Assembly (NCBI GenBank): GCA_965200235.1
Contig: OZ241339.1
Location: forward strand, 1,612,001 to 1,676,000
Length of the DNA: 64,000 bases
Reading direction: 5' to 3'
DNA from: Azotimanducus chitobiosivorans
Lineage (GTDB): Bacteria; Pseudomonadota; Gammaproteobacteria; Pseudomonadales; Azotimanducaceae
Positions 35,253 to 43,045 of this stretch are shown piece after piece (the stretch's first letter is position 1; each line of letters begins with the position of its first letter). The notes beneath the pieces are model-generated. The model worked only from the letters and a program-made list of their open reading frames with translations, was not told where the DNA came from and ran no database searches. The position numbers were made by a program, and so were the translations under genes.

Positions 35253-35905
35253 ATTGTTGGAGCTCGCATACGCTAATGGGTAACTGAGCGACCTGACGTG
35301 CTCGGCCGCAAAGCCTATACCCTCGCCGAATTGCGAGAGGCTCTGTCGCACTACCTGAAATCTGTGCGTTTGCCCAGAACTGCTTGATGGGAAGATGCTC
35401 GCAAGTCGTGCTGTATTCGATGCGCGTCGATCGAAGGAATCAAGTCGACCAGATCGATTGTTGAGAGATTATTCGACACGAACATTAGCGTTAAGTTGAA
35501 TCCTGTCCCGCGCTGATTCATCGGGCGAGTTCAACGACTAATTTCTCATTCCTTGCTTTGGAGGCGTGGTAGGGCAGTAGCCGCCATCTACGTTCATGTT
35601 CGCGAGATCTGGGCGCTAGTCGCTGATTGCCATCGCCTCGACGAATCGGTCACACTGCTTTTCTCGATCTTTTGCGAGCACATTCGTTCGTTCCACCTGA
35701 CCAGTGTGTTGGATTTTAGTATTCGAGATCTCAATGCATGCTACGACCGCATTTGGCGCATACCTCTGATAGCGTTCCTTGAACGGAACAAAAACCCAAG
35801 TGCAGATGATGATAGCAGGCGACGAAGCAGCCTTTCGGGAACCACCCCTCTCACCGAAACCGCGGGATGCGACAGAACGATGCTCATTCTGAAAGGACTG
35901 CTCCA
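35253..35905. other. Gene-poor region between toxin-antitoxin pair and nuclease operon
   Basis: No convincing gene in about 650 nt. Around 35300-35387 a plus frame ends with TLAELREALSHYLKSV, possibly the tail of a lost antitoxin-like gene. The plus frame at 35553-35909 has no family features. A short dyad GTTCC/GGAAC at 35774-35789 lies upstream of the next operon. The promoter of that operon should be here but was not identified. Confidence 0.35.
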
Positions 35906-36199
35906 ATGAACAAGCAAATCAAAGCATTTGTGACCTACTGTGCTGCAATTGACACGCAACACAAAGCAATCATAGGTTACGGCGCTGCCTTGGGCGCATT
36001 CTTCCTCTATCTCTGGAACTGGAACCTACTCCCCGCTATCCTCACGCTGCTATGGTTCGTTTTCTGGGGATGGCTTGCAATGATCATGAACCTACCATTC
36101 CTGCGAGACCAATCAAAAATCGCCCGGTTCATCATAGGCTCTGTGATCGGCTTTTTTGTAGCGTTCCTTCTACTCAGCCGCAGAGACTCCGAAAAATGA
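35906..36199 (+). CDS. Small integral membrane protein, first gene of nuclease-type operon
   Basis: 97 residues from ATG 35906. Three hydrophobic helices: IIGYGAALGAFFLYLW, ILTLLWFVFWGWLAMIM and FIIGSVIGFFVAFLLL, the last followed by a charged tail (SRRDSEK). No family recognised. It overlaps the next gene by 4 nt (ATGA), implying a shared operon with the nuclease-like genes downstream. Confidence 0.6.
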   Translation: MNKQIKAFVTYCAAIDTQHKAIIGYGAALGAFFLYLWNWNLLPAILTLLWFVFWGWLAMIMNLPFLRDQSKIARFIIGSVIGFFVAFLLLSRRDSEK

Positions 36200-36474
36200 C
36201 AATGGACGCTGGGGTGCTCGAATACCAGAGTGCGCTTGTTCGCCGGGAAAAAGAACGCAGATATTTGTTGGTTGAAGGCTCCAAGCGTGCTTACACAACG
36301 CTTGGGTTCGGCTTGCATATTCGCGCGCGCAAAGGCCCTGCCCTCACCGAAGCGCGTGAGAAGTTCTATCGGGCTATCCGAAGTGTGGCATGCTGTGCCG
36401 ACTTGACCGCACACAAGGAGGTGCAATCATTAGAAGCAACCAAGACCTCACCATTGACCATGTTTTCGATTTGA
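36196..36474 (+). CDS. Small hypothetical protein, second gene of nuclease-type operon
   Basis: 92 residues. Contains ALVRREKERRYLLVEGSKRA and HIRARKGPALTEAREKFYRA, an amphipathic, basic, probably helical protein. No known motif. Its start overlaps the membrane-protein stop, and its 3' end overlaps the next gene if that begins at the ATT described there. Supported mainly by spacing, so confidence is limited. Confidence 0.45.
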   Translation: MTMDAGVLEYQSALVRREKERRYLLVEGSKRAYTTLGFGLHIRARKGPALTEAREKFYRAIRSVACCADLTAHKEVQSLEATKTSPLTMFSI

Positions 36475-37172
36475 TGGATCGGTGGCGGCATTTGCCGGGC
36501 TACCGGCTGGAAGGGAATGTCGCACCATTCATTGGCGCATTCTTGCCAAGAATACTTAAAGGAACCATGAACATTGAAGTTCATGACACGGTAATTCCCG
36601 AGTTTCCGTTGCGGAAAGGAACTCTGGACCACGACCAAGAAGGCAATCTTTCTTTCAATGTAGACTGCCTCGCTTTTGGAAAGGACGAAAAGACTGCATA
36701 CCTCGTTGAGCTTAAGACCGATATGCGGTCTATTCGTGAAGGGCAACACGAGTATCTTGAGGCAGCCGAGCGCCTCAAGCTCTGTCAGTTGGTGGAAGGG
36801 GTTAAGAAGCTAGCCAAGGCAAGCAACCGGAAGCAGAAATATGTCCATTTGTTTCACATGCTGGCGCACAAAGACATTGGGGTCGTGGACAAGAAATCCC
36901 TTACCGACTTAGACAAAAAGTCATTCCCAAATGTTGTGCAGGGTTGGACCAAAGCACTTAGGAAAGTAAAGATTAATCCAAAGTTCCCAAAAATTAAAGT
37001 CATATTTATACAACCGGAACGGTCTTCATCTTCATTTGATCAGATCAAATTTGACCAAATTACTCAATTCCTCAAAGGCCAAGGGGATCTCTCGAACAGC
37101 CTCGCCGAAAAGCTTGGTGTGTGGGGAATTGTTCCGGCAGGTTCCTCAGGTCCCAAGGACAATCGCGAGTGA
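36429..37172 (+). CDS. PD-(D/E)XK nuclease-like protein, probable ATT start
   Basis: 247 residues if translation begins at ATT 36429. A strong AAGGAGGT (36415-36422) lies 6 nt before it, whereas ATG 36390 lies inside the preceding gene with no ribosome site and ATG 36474 lacks one too. FNVDCLAFGK followed by TAYLVELKTD and a helix (QHEYLEAAERLKLC) fits a D...ExK nuclease core near residues 75-110. The C-terminal part has IKVIFIQPER. No named family recognised. It overlaps the next gene by 4 nt. Confidence 0.6.
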   Translation: MRSNQDLTIDHVFDLMDRWRHLPGYRLEGNVAPFIGAFLPRILKGTMNIEVHDTVIPEFPLRKGTLDHDQEGNLSFNVDCLAFGKDEKTAYLVELKTDMRSIREGQHEYLEAAERLKLCQLVEGVKKLAKASNRKQKYVHLFHMLAHKDIGVVDKKSLTDLDKKSFPNVVQGWTKALRKVKINPKFPKIKVIFIQPERSSSSFDQIKFDQITQFLKGQGDLSNSLAEKLGVWGIVPAGSSGPKDNRE

Positions 37173-38524
37173 CCCAAACCCTATCCAAATCCCGCTTCAT
37201 CAACGGCTCCCAATGCCACCTGCGCCTCTGGCACGACCACCACGCACCGCACCTCGCCAAACCGCCAAATCCCACCCTCCAAACCATCTTCAAAACCGGC
37301 CACGAAGTCGGCGAACTAGCCTGCGCCCGCCACCCGGGCGGCTATCTCATCGCCCACGACCACTGGCATACTGAAGAAGCCCTTGAAGAAACAGCCGAAC
37401 GCACCTCACAAGACACCCTCCCCGCGCTGTTCGAAGCCGCCTTCTCGCACCAAGGTCTTTTCTCCCGCGCCGACATCATCGAACGCCTCCCCGACGACGG
37501 CTGGCGGCTCATTGAAGTCAAGTCCACCACCCGCAACAAGGACGTATTCTTGCTCGACCTCGCCTTCCAACTCCGCCTCATGCGCGGCGCGGGGCTTGAT
37601 GTGCGCGATGCCGGCGTTCTGACGCTCAACCGGGACTACATCTACGACGGATGGCAACTCGACCTCGACGCGCTGTTCCGCTATCACCCGTGCTTCGAGC
37701 AAGCCGACGCGATGAGCGAATCCGTCGGTCATCAAGCCGAGGCCATGCACGCGCTGATCGCCCAAGAGCATCCACCCGACATCGCGCCGGGCGACCATTG
37801 CTTCACGCCCTACCCCTGCCCCTATCACGCGCATTGCACGCAAGGCCAACAAGACACAGCACAAGCCAACGAGAAACTACCAGCGCTCACTCCGCAACAA
37901 CACGATTATGTCAAGCGCGCCCTCGCCTCGGTCGCACCGCCAATCCGACACCTCGATTTCGAAACCTTCGCGCCAGCGATTCCGCGATTCGCTGGCACCC
38001 GCCCCTATGACGCAATCCCGTTCCTGTTCTCAGTCCACACCGAGCGCGACGGCGCAGACCCTATCCATACCGACTACTTGCACACAGGCGACGACGACCC
38101 GCGCCCACACATCGCCGACCATTTGATCGAAGCGCTCGGCAGCGACGGCAGTATCTGCACCTACTCCGGCTACGAGCGCAGGGTGATCAAAGAACTTATC
38201 GCAGCGCTACCTGACCGCGCTGATGCGCTTCGCACGCTTGAAGCCCGTCTGTTCGACCTCTACCGGCCCATTCGCATCGGCTACTACCACTCAGGCTTTC
38301 GCGGCTCGTTCTCGCTCAAGAACATGCTGCCGCTTCTCTCGCCGGACAGCGGCTACGACGATCTCGCCATCGCTGACGGGCAGACGGCGGCGGCTCGCTA
38401 CTCGCTTGCGCTCCACACGCAAGACCAAGCGGAGCAACAGTCGATATTCGACGACCTGCGTGCCTATTGCGAACGGGACACGCTCGCGAGCATCAAAATC
38501 CGACAAGCGCTCGCGAACATCTGA
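37169..38524 (+). CDS. Cas4-like/DUF2779 protein (predicted nuclease)
   Basis: 451 residues from GTG 37169, overlapping the previous stop (GTGA). The N-terminus LSKSRFINGSQCHLRLWHD is the Cas4/RecB-nuclease opening (Cys before the fold). Near residue 115, WRLIEVKSTT gives the ExK motif. Around residue 210 a Cys cluster, CFTPYPCPYHAHC, resembles the [4Fe-4S] ligands. The C-terminal DUF2779 half begins RHLDFETFAPAIPRFAGTRP with a DEDD-exonuclease-like DFET and ends with YCERDTLASIKI. Predicted two-activity nuclease; substrate unknown. Confidence 0.78.
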   Translation: MTQTLSKSRFINGSQCHLRLWHDHHAPHLAKPPNPTLQTIFKTGHEVGELACARHPGGYLIAHDHWHTEEALEETAERTSQDTLPALFEAAFSHQGLFSRADIIERLPDDGWRLIEVKSTTRNKDVFLLDLAFQLRLMRGAGLDVRDAGVLTLNRDYIYDGWQLDLDALFRYHPCFEQADAMSESVGHQAEAMHALIAQEHPPDIAPGDHCFTPYPCPYHAHCTQGQQDTAQANEKLPALTPQQHDYVKRALASVAPPIRHLDFETFAPAIPRFAGTRPYDAIPFLFSVHTERDGADPIHTDYLHTGDDDPRPHIADHLIEALGSDGSICTYSGYERRVIKELIAALPDRADALRTLEARLFDLYRPIRIGYYHSGFRGSFSLKNMLPLLSPDSGYDDLAIADGQTAAARYSLALHTQDQAEQQSIFDDLRAYCERDTLASIKIRQALANI

Positions 38525-38558
38525 TAAAGCGCTCAGCCACCGCCTCCAGATCAGCGAA

Positions 38559-39698
38559 TTAGGGTAATTCAAGCTCCACGACAAAGCGCTCAAACGGCAG
38601 CACACGTATGCCCCGCGCTGCAAGATAGTCCTTGCCTCTCGTGTGGACTTGATAGAACTCTGGAATGGATGTCCTGTCTCTGAAGTATTTTAGGTGCGGC
38701 GAACAATCGGTGTCGGCGAGCTTGCATTCAACGGCGAATTTTGGCGCGCCGTCCTCAAGCACCACAAAGTCAACTTCGCGCTTGTCCGTGTCGCGCACAT
38801 AGCGCAGTTCCATCGCATAGCCCTCGGTGTCTTGTCGGTAGTGGCAGTACTTCAGTAGCTGGCATGCGACTAAATTCTCGAAGCGGGCGCCCTCATCGGG
38901 CAAGGCCGACCAGTCCCAGAAGTAGAGCTTTTGCTCCTTCTTGACGGCGCGTATGGTCGGCGCGCCGTATGGAGAAATGCGAAAGGTGAGATATAGGTTT
39001 TCGAAAATGGTGAGCCATCTTCGAACTGAATCGTGCGAGACTTGCAGGTCTTCGCGCAGCGCTTGCAAAGAAAGGGGCGAGGCCACTCGCCTGAGAAGCG
39101 AGGCATGCAGCAGCTCAAGAAGGCTCACTTCCATGACCCGCTCCAAGTCTCGCAGGTCTTCGCGTAGCACCCGCGCGCCGCGCTCAAGATTCCAGCGCCT
39201 CCAATGATTGACGTTTTGCTTGGACAAAGGCTCAGGAAATCCACCGAAACGCAGCAGACTCTTCAGGTCATCCGCATTGGGCACGGCGCTCATCTCGCGC
39301 AGCGAATATGGGTGCAGCCGGTAGTAGTGATAGCGCCCCTGCAATGAATCTCCGCCCTTTCGATAATGGTCGAGGCTCGCCGAGCCAACGACAAGGGCGG
39401 AGCGAGATGGAACAAACTCGTCATAGAACCCCTTGAGCAACCCTCGCCAGCGTGCGTACTTGTGAATCTCATCGAATACGAGCAGGTCATCGGCAGGCAG
39501 ATCCCCGTGAAGAATACGATTGCGGTGGCGGTCGATGTCCCAATTCAGGTACGCCGGATGCTTGGCATCCTGATCAAGCAGATGCAGTGCGAGCGTTGTC
39601 TTGCCAACCTGACGCGGCCCGCCGACAAAAACCATCTTTGCCGCAAGGTCGCGCTTGCAATGTTCGGCGATGTATCTATGAGTCGTCAGATCAGGCAA
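38559..39698 (-). CDS. AAA-family ATPase with DUF4143 C-terminus (copy 1)
   Basis: 379 residues. Walker A GGPRQVGKTTLA near residue 27, Walker B LLVFDEIHK, then a middle winged-helix-like part and the DUF4143 C-terminus with SPYGAPTIRAVKKEQKLYFW and a nuclease-like VDFVVLEDGAPKFAVECK. Such proteins are widespread single-gene accessory ATPases of uncertain role. A second, different member lies at 51516. It is convergent with the DUF2779 gene. Confidence 0.88.
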   Translation of the reverse strand: MPDLTTHRYIAEHCKRDLAAKMVFVGGPRQVGKTTLALHLLDQDAKHPAYLNWDIDRHRNRILHGDLPADDLLVFDEIHKYARWRGLLKGFYDEFVPSRSALVVGSASLDHYRKGGDSLQGRYHYYRLHPYSLREMSAVPNADDLKSLLRFGGFPEPLSKQNVNHWRRWNLERGARVLREDLRDLERVMEVSLLELLHASLLRRVASPLSLQALREDLQVSHDSVRRWLTIFENLYLTFRISPYGAPTIRAVKKEQKLYFWDWSALPDEGARFENLVACQLLKYCHYRQDTEGYAMELRYVRDTDKREVDFVVLEDGAPKFAVECKLADTDCSPHLKYFRDRTSIPEFYQVHTRGKDYLAARGIRVLPFERFVVELELP

Positions 39699-39726
39699 TT
39701 TGTGCTGTGTGTTTTTGGCACAGCCC

Positions 39727-39755
39727 AGTATAACTCATGAGTAAATTTGTGTAAA
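39727..39755 (-). promoter_or_regulatory. Promoter with palindromic spacer for DUF4143 ATPase copy 1
   Basis: On the minus strand TTTACA (39755-39750), a 17-nt spacer and TATACT (39732-39727). The perfect palindrome ACTCATGAGT (39733-39742) adjoins the -10 and is a plausible operator. Confidence 0.55.
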
Positions 39756-39811
39756 CCAAAAAATGCTAACGAAGCGCGAGAGGAACGCCATAGTAGCCGC
39801 TGGCTCAAACA

Positions 39812-40819
39812 TCACGCAGCCCCACCCTCACGATGATGCGCCACAAGTCCGGCGCCGATCTCAAACAACCGCTCCCGCAGCTTGCTCGGCTGCTCAACAG
39901 TGACGTGCCGCCCCCATGTCACCAGATGAAAGCACATCTCGTCGAGGCCGCCTGCCGTGAAGCGAACAGTTACGGAGCCATCTTCATGTTCGGTGATTGA
40001 TTGGCTTGGATGAAACACAAAGCTCCTCGCATCCACTGCCGCCTTTGAGTCGAAGCGCAGCACCACGTCAAAGGGCGGCTCCTGATATGCCCCGAACGAG
40101 CGCTCGGCGAAGGCTTGCAAGTCGAAATCCACATCCGCCTCAAACGCCGTGACCGTCAGGCGCGCGTGGCTCATATTCGGCAAGCGCCACAGCTGAAACT
40201 CGCTCGACTGGTCGAGTCGTCCGACCAAGTAGGCGCGGTTTCCGTAAAGCACACCATACGGCTCGACTTCTTTCAGGCTGCGCTCGCTCGACCCCCTCGC
40301 AACGTACTCGAAGGCAATTTTGCGAGACGCTCTGATCGCATCCCGAATGAGCGGCAAGAGTTCGCCGTCGAATCCCGGTCGAGGACCCGGGCGCATGGCG
40401 AGCCCTTCAACCCGCATGAGCGTCTCCACATCATCATCGAACGCTTGCGGATTGAGCGGTCGCTTGAGAGCGCCTAGCTTCACCGCCAACTCGCGAAGCG
40501 AGTCTGTGCGCCGAGCGGCACCGCCCGAACGTGTCAAATGCGCGATGGCGAACTCAAGCGCGGCTATTTCCTCGGGCGAGATTTGGGCGAGGCCGCGCAG
40601 TCCTGCCGATTGCAGCCGCCAATGCACGCGCTTGTCCGCCGAATCCACTTCGATCAGTGGCCCGAACGCCATCTCGACAGCGTTGCGCATGCGCTCGGCG
40701 GTGCGGCGGCTGACGCCGAACTCGCCTTGGATATCGTCCATCGTCACGCCGCCGCGCGCACCCTGCAATCGCATAGCCAGGCGCACGATGTCTGTCAGCC
40801 GTTCATATCGCATGGGCAT
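39812..40819 (-). CDS. WYL-domain transcriptional regulator
   Basis: 335 residues from ATG 40819 (MPMRYERL). N-terminal helix-turn-helix: GGVTMDDIQGEFGVSRRTAE. WYL domain: KIAFEYVARGSSERSLKEVEP followed by YGVLYGNRAYLVGRLD, then WCX-like C-terminal part (VRFTAGGLDEMCFHLVTWG). WYL proteins sense nucleic acid or nucleotide ligands and often control defence genes. It follows the AAA+ gene by 8 nt in the same direction, so the two likely form an operon. Confidence 0.9.
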   Translation of the reverse strand: MPMRYERLTDIVRLAMRLQGARGGVTMDDIQGEFGVSRRTAERMRNAVEMAFGPLIEVDSADKRVHWRLQSAGLRGLAQISPEEIAALEFAIAHLTRSGGAARRTDSLRELAVKLGALKRPLNPQAFDDDVETLMRVEGLAMRPGPRPGFDGELLPLIRDAIRASRKIAFEYVARGSSERSLKEVEPYGVLYGNRAYLVGRLDQSSEFQLWRLPNMSHARLTVTAFEADVDFDLQAFAERSFGAYQEPPFDVVLRFDSKAAVDARSFVFHPSQSITEHEDGSVTVRFTAGGLDEMCFHLVTWGRHVTVEQPSKLRERLFEIGAGLVAHHREGGAA

Positions 40820-40827
40820 CTCCCATC

Positions 40828-42852
40828 CTATGCCGCAAAGCCGATTTGCTTTGGTCGGTCTGGCTTGATCTCGCATTCTTCGCGCAGCATCTCGGCGAGC
40901 GCCTTGGCATCGCCCTGCTTGCCCAAGACCTCGGCGCGCCGACGCACAACCGCAAAATCGCCCGGCGTGAGATTGCGCAAGGCTTGCACGCCTGCTGGTA
41001 GTTCCAAATCAAAGAAGGCACGAAACGCGAGCTTGATCTGCTCGGGCGCGAGATAGTCAAGCTGGATCTTGAAATCGAAGCGGCGCAGGGTCGCGTGGTC
41101 AAGACGCTCTCCGAAGTTCGTCGTACACGCGAACGGCAAGGGGTGACTCTCCATCCAAGTAAGCATTTCATTCACTTGGCTGACCTCCCAGTTTCGCTGC
41201 GCATGACGCCGGTCGGCGAGTAGCGAATCGGCCTCGTCAAATACGAGGAACTGCGCCTGATCTCGGGCGTCTTCAAAGGCACCCGCGATGTTCGCTTCGG
41301 TACCGCCCACCCACATGGAGAGCAAGTCGGAGGCACGTCGCTGCGCGACTTCGAGCCCCATCAACTCCGCAAGGTGGCGAACGAATGCACTCTTGCCAGT
41401 CCCCGGCGGCCCTTGCAGCAGAAGCGATTGACGCTGTTTTCCGCGTGAGGTCAACGATCTTGCCAGTTGGCGCAAGTCGCAATCGCCGCGAACAAGCGAG
41501 ATATCGAAATCGTCCATCTTGCGTTGCGGTACGCCATTGCCATGCAGCAAACGCGACAGGCTGAGAACGCCCTTGCGCACCGTCTCGATATCGCCACCTT
41601 CGATCAGCCCCGCAGCGGCCGTCGCCCCCGCCGCAACGCTCGGTGCCACTTCGAACTCACGACCAAGCGATTCGGCTTCGCCACTTCGCGTCGGGATGCC
41701 TTGGCGCTCAAGCTCTCGCGCCCAGATTCTTCCGCGAATGCGGGGCGAAGGCAAGCGCAGTTCTATCGCGTACATCATGCGCCGAAGGATTGTTGGGCAT
41801 GTGTTGCGGGCAGAGTTTGTGGTCCACAACACTGGTAGCGCGTTTTCCTCCAACAGCCGGTTGAGAAACACTTTGGAGCCGCCCGAGCCGCGCTCACGCA
41901 TCCCAAAATATCCAAATCCGCCACTCGAAGAAGAGAGCACGTCTTCCATTTCATCAAAGAGCATGAGCGACCCTTCACCGTCTCCGAACATGCGCTGAGC
42001 GAGCCGCAGCTCTCCTATACGTTCGCGTCGAGTCGGCTCTTTCCCGTGAACATCAGACTCACCGACACTGTGCAGGACAAGCCCAAGCCGCTCGGCAAGC
42101 GTCCGGCAAAACTCAGTCTTGCCGGTGCCGGGCGGCCCGTAAATGAGTATGTTGACCCCGCGTCGGCGCGCTCTGACCGCACCCTGAATCAAGCGCTCGA
42201 TATGATCCCGCTGATCCGCAACATGGTCGAAGTCCTGCCATGTGAGCTGGGGCGCCGGGGAATTGCCAAACAGGACATGGCGAGAATCCGTGCCGCAGCT
42301 CGCTGGCGCATCCACTAGGCGCTGCGCGCAATCAGAGGCTGTGATTTCCCCGTCTGAGTGTACATGCACCAGTTCAAACACGATCAGTGGCGATTCTGCG
42401 CTTAGCCGGCCGCGCAAATGACCAGCGGAAACGCCGAGCACCGCCGCGAGGGCCGGGTTGTACGTCGACAAAAACCATCTGCTGCACCCTCGCCGGCCGG
42501 GTGCTTCACTGAACTGGTCAAGGAAGTTTTCAATGACGCCTTGGCTTCTGTAGCGGATGAGCAATTCAAGTAGATTGACGTCCGTGCGTGTCAAGCGCAG
42601 GTGGCGACCAAGGCTTTCTATCCTCATCGCCAATCGGTCACGTCGAACAGGCCCACGCCGTAAGCTTAACCAATCTTCTAGTCGCTCGGCTTTGGTGCTC
42701 GCTGTGTCTGCGCTCTCGGGCAATCCAAGGAAACTGCCATATGCCTCCAACTTTTTCCAGACCCTCTTGCGCTGCGCCGCACCGTCATCGAACGTACCTA
42801 CGAGATTCGAGATATACCCACGTATGAGATGTCGTTCGTAGCTTGTCAACAT
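40828..42852 (-). CDS. Tandem AAA+ ATPase
   Basis: 674 residues with two AAA+ modules. Module 1 (about 230-400): IYGPPGTGKTEFCR and LMLFDEMEDVLSSS. Module 2 (about 460-600): LQGPPGTGKSAFVR, FLVFDEADSLLADR and an arginine-finger-like LRRFDFKIQLDYL. The N-terminal 220 residues are helical with no recognised domain. A remodelling ATPase, role unknown. Coupled to the WYL regulator and divergent from the giant surface-protein gene. Confidence 0.85.
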   Translation of the reverse strand: MLTSYERHLIRGYISNLVGTFDDGAAQRKRVWKKLEAYGSFLGLPESADTASTKAERLEDWLSLRRGPVRRDRLAMRIESLGRHLRLTRTDVNLLELLIRYRSQGVIENFLDQFSEAPGRRGCSRWFLSTYNPALAAVLGVSAGHLRGRLSAESPLIVFELVHVHSDGEITASDCAQRLVDAPASCGTDSRHVLFGNSPAPQLTWQDFDHVADQRDHIERLIQGAVRARRRGVNILIYGPPGTGKTEFCRTLAERLGLVLHSVGESDVHGKEPTRRERIGELRLAQRMFGDGEGSLMLFDEMEDVLSSSSGGFGYFGMRERGSGGSKVFLNRLLEENALPVLWTTNSARNTCPTILRRMMYAIELRLPSPRIRGRIWARELERQGIPTRSGEAESLGREFEVAPSVAAGATAAAGLIEGGDIETVRKGVLSLSRLLHGNGVPQRKMDDFDISLVRGDCDLRQLARSLTSRGKQRQSLLLQGPPGTGKSAFVRHLAELMGLEVAQRRASDLLSMWVGGTEANIAGAFEDARDQAQFLVFDEADSLLADRRHAQRNWEVSQVNEMLTWMESHPLPFACTTNFGERLDHATLRRFDFKIQLDYLAPEQIKLAFRAFFDLELPAGVQALRNLTPGDFAVVRRRAEVLGKQGDAKALAEMLREECEIKPDRPKQIGFAA

Positions 42853-43045
42853 GTGCTCGCCCCCTCGTCCTCATTGAATCGGGGGCAATTTAGCACTGAT
42901 ATGCGTCACATATGGTCGTATCGGCGACGGCAATCTGCCGTCTCGATATCCGTATTTTCTAGCCAGCAAATTTGTTAGACTCAACGAGATGCACCGCACC
43001 AGACCGGATGAGAAGCTCGATGACCTTCATGTAGTTGGCGATTTA

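Noticed and set aside
35553..35909. 118-codon plus frame before the nuclease operon
   Set aside because: No family features and an unlikely composition; overlaps the probable promoter region and start of the next gene.
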